From Lingula anatina (lineage: Eukaryota > Brachiopoda > Lingulata > Lingulida > Lingulidae): a DNA stretch of 64,000 nt. Position 1 is the first letter of the stretch, and each line of letters opens with the position of its first letter. Under the pieces are notes generated by a model. That model searched no databases. It was not told where the DNA came from and was given only the letters and a program-made list of their open reading frames with translations. Shown here one piece after another: positions 62,678-64,000 of the stretch. The DNA is taken from NCBI RefSeq assembly GCF_001039355.2, contig NW_019775525.1, positions 187,502-251,501 on the forward strand, given 5' to 3'. The translations under genes were made by a program, and so were the position numbers.

Positions 62678-64000
62678 TTTTATTACTTTTATTTTTCTTA
62701 TTTTTTGTCTATTCATTTTCATTCCTTTTTTTAGAACGATTATTCACTTTATTTTTATATTTTATGCAATGCTTAACATATTTTTTGCTAGGGCATATTG
62801 CTAAAAGCCAAAATGTTGTAACATAATTCAAATGTCAAATTGGGACAAAATAAGTTAAATATTTTTAGGTAAAAACAGCTCTCATATTCCAAAAAAATTC
62901 TATACATAAGGGTGGTCTAAGCCACATTCAAGTTATGAGTGCTAGAGACTATTCAATCTTGAATCTATCATAATCATTATGTACACCGCTTCTGATCAGT
63001 TTTAGTAAAATGGCTTACACAGAGAAAGATTGCCTTGCAAAGAAATCACCAATCAGTAACAACTCACAGACTCAAGAGTGATTCAAAATCTTGAATTCTT
63101 CTACAAAATTTTCATTTCAACATCAACATGGAACTTGCATGTTGAGAACAGTCATCTAAATTTGCCAGTATTTGATTAAATCAGAAAAGGGTCAATCTTC
63201 TTACATTTTTTCCTTGCATTAAACCTTTGCCACTTTTTTGCAACCAATCCTGTTCAAGAGAAGACAGATGAGGTACATCTACAATTTTCACTACTTTGTC
63301 AAGTAGTATGTAGTGATTAAACAGTTTTATAAAGAAAAAAAATATGTTACAAAAGCTGAAAATACTGGGCTATAGTCCATGAAAATATTCTGTCAACAAG
63401 TAAACACATGATCATCTTATAACTACTTCCTGGCAAATCATTTAACTGGCTGCTTTTTATTCAGACAAAAAAAACTTTCAAAATCAAACAACTGCAACCA
63501 ACACATTTATCCATTGTTGAACTTGGCAGTGCAAGGCTTAACCTTTAGAAAATGTCTTGTAAAAAAAATAACAACAGCCATTCTAGCTTAAAGCCATACT
63601 ACATGTACCTGCACTTTTACCACAGAGTCAAGCATTCATCACCAGGCACGCAGTTATTTCACAAAGAATAATTATGATACAAAAAAATCACATTATCCAA
63701 ACCTGGATCAGAAAAACAAGTTCTCCTTTGCTTATGCATGCACTGTAAACATTAAAAAAATACCCTTCAAATCCATATTAATTCTAAGTGAAGACAGCCG
63801 GTTAATGCTGCAGTTTTCTCATCCCATCCTCTTGGCATTTCTTCCTTTTTTCTTTATCATAGTATACAATTGTTTAATATCACCACATGTACATAAGGAG
63901 AGAGAGATTATCTGGCTTTCTTTGGCAGACAGCTAGAAATAATGAACTGTCTTCACTCCCAGAACAATGTTCTTCAAAGGGAAGAAATTAGATTTGTAAT

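Larger units (their letters stand above)
58219..64000. other. region upstream of the 4-TM exon, no gene recognised
   Basis: A/T-rich with only short frames lacking domains or splice context. It should contain the promoter and first non-coding exon of the 4-TM/STAND gene. Notable parts are the inverted-repeat element at 58887-59186 and a hairpin at 62622-62677. Confidence 0.5.

Overview
The window is nuclear DNA of a marine invertebrate animal. The genes have many short exons with GT/AG introns. The sequence is A/T-rich and full of microsatellites, and it carries many short inverted-repeat transposons. Chitin-binding peritrophin genes and the style of the repeats fit a lophotrochozoan, probably a mollusc such as a bivalve. 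That placement is inference; nothing here fixes the species. Short N runs at 14871-14872, 43496 and 48123 show a draft assembly.

Layout. (1) 1-15.8 kb, minus strand: two secreted or anchored proteins with peritrophin-A (CBM14) domains. One has a single domain (1855-3104, 3' end not found). The other has three domains, a threonine-rich stalk and a hydrophobic, GPI-like tail (9265-14083). Every internal intron of both genes is in phase 1. (2) 17.2-21.1 kb, plus strand: a complete seven-exon PhyH-type Fe(II)/2-oxoglutarate dioxygenase. (3) 22.6-32.3 kb, minus strand: the 3' part of an RNA-ligase-like nucleotidyltransferase gene (22568-25614), and the 5' part of the BTB-BACK-kelch gene IPP (25728-32318). 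IPP lacks its last three kelch repeats, the ligase gene lacks its N-terminus, and both breaks fall in the same ~110 bp. This looks like a deletion or assembly misjoin. IPP intron 1 holds a 4.2 kb foldback element whose arms are tandem arrays of AGGTCA-type half-sites. (4) 34.0-41.2 kb, plus strand: a complete Ldh2-family malate/lactate dehydrogenase-like gene with two tandem homologous 99-nt exons, a candidate mutually exclusive pair. (5) 46.3-58.2 kb, minus strand: the most interesting locus. A four-transmembrane exon with strong connexin-like signatures is followed, in matching splice phase, by exons for a STAND (NB-ARC) P-loop NTPase with a TPR-like C-terminus. Joined, they predict a membrane-anchored STAND protein of 1089 residues. 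Its last 1.5 kb of coding sequence is present twice as a near-identical block next to a single N, most likely two haplotypes left unmerged. (6) 58.2-64 kb: no gene recognised; it contains a 300 bp inverted-repeat element with internal telomere-like repeats.

The genes do not form one pathway. The CBM14 pair is probably a small tandem family. IPP and the dehydrogenase gene are head-to-head about 1.6 kb apart. The dioxygenase and the ligase fragment are convergent.
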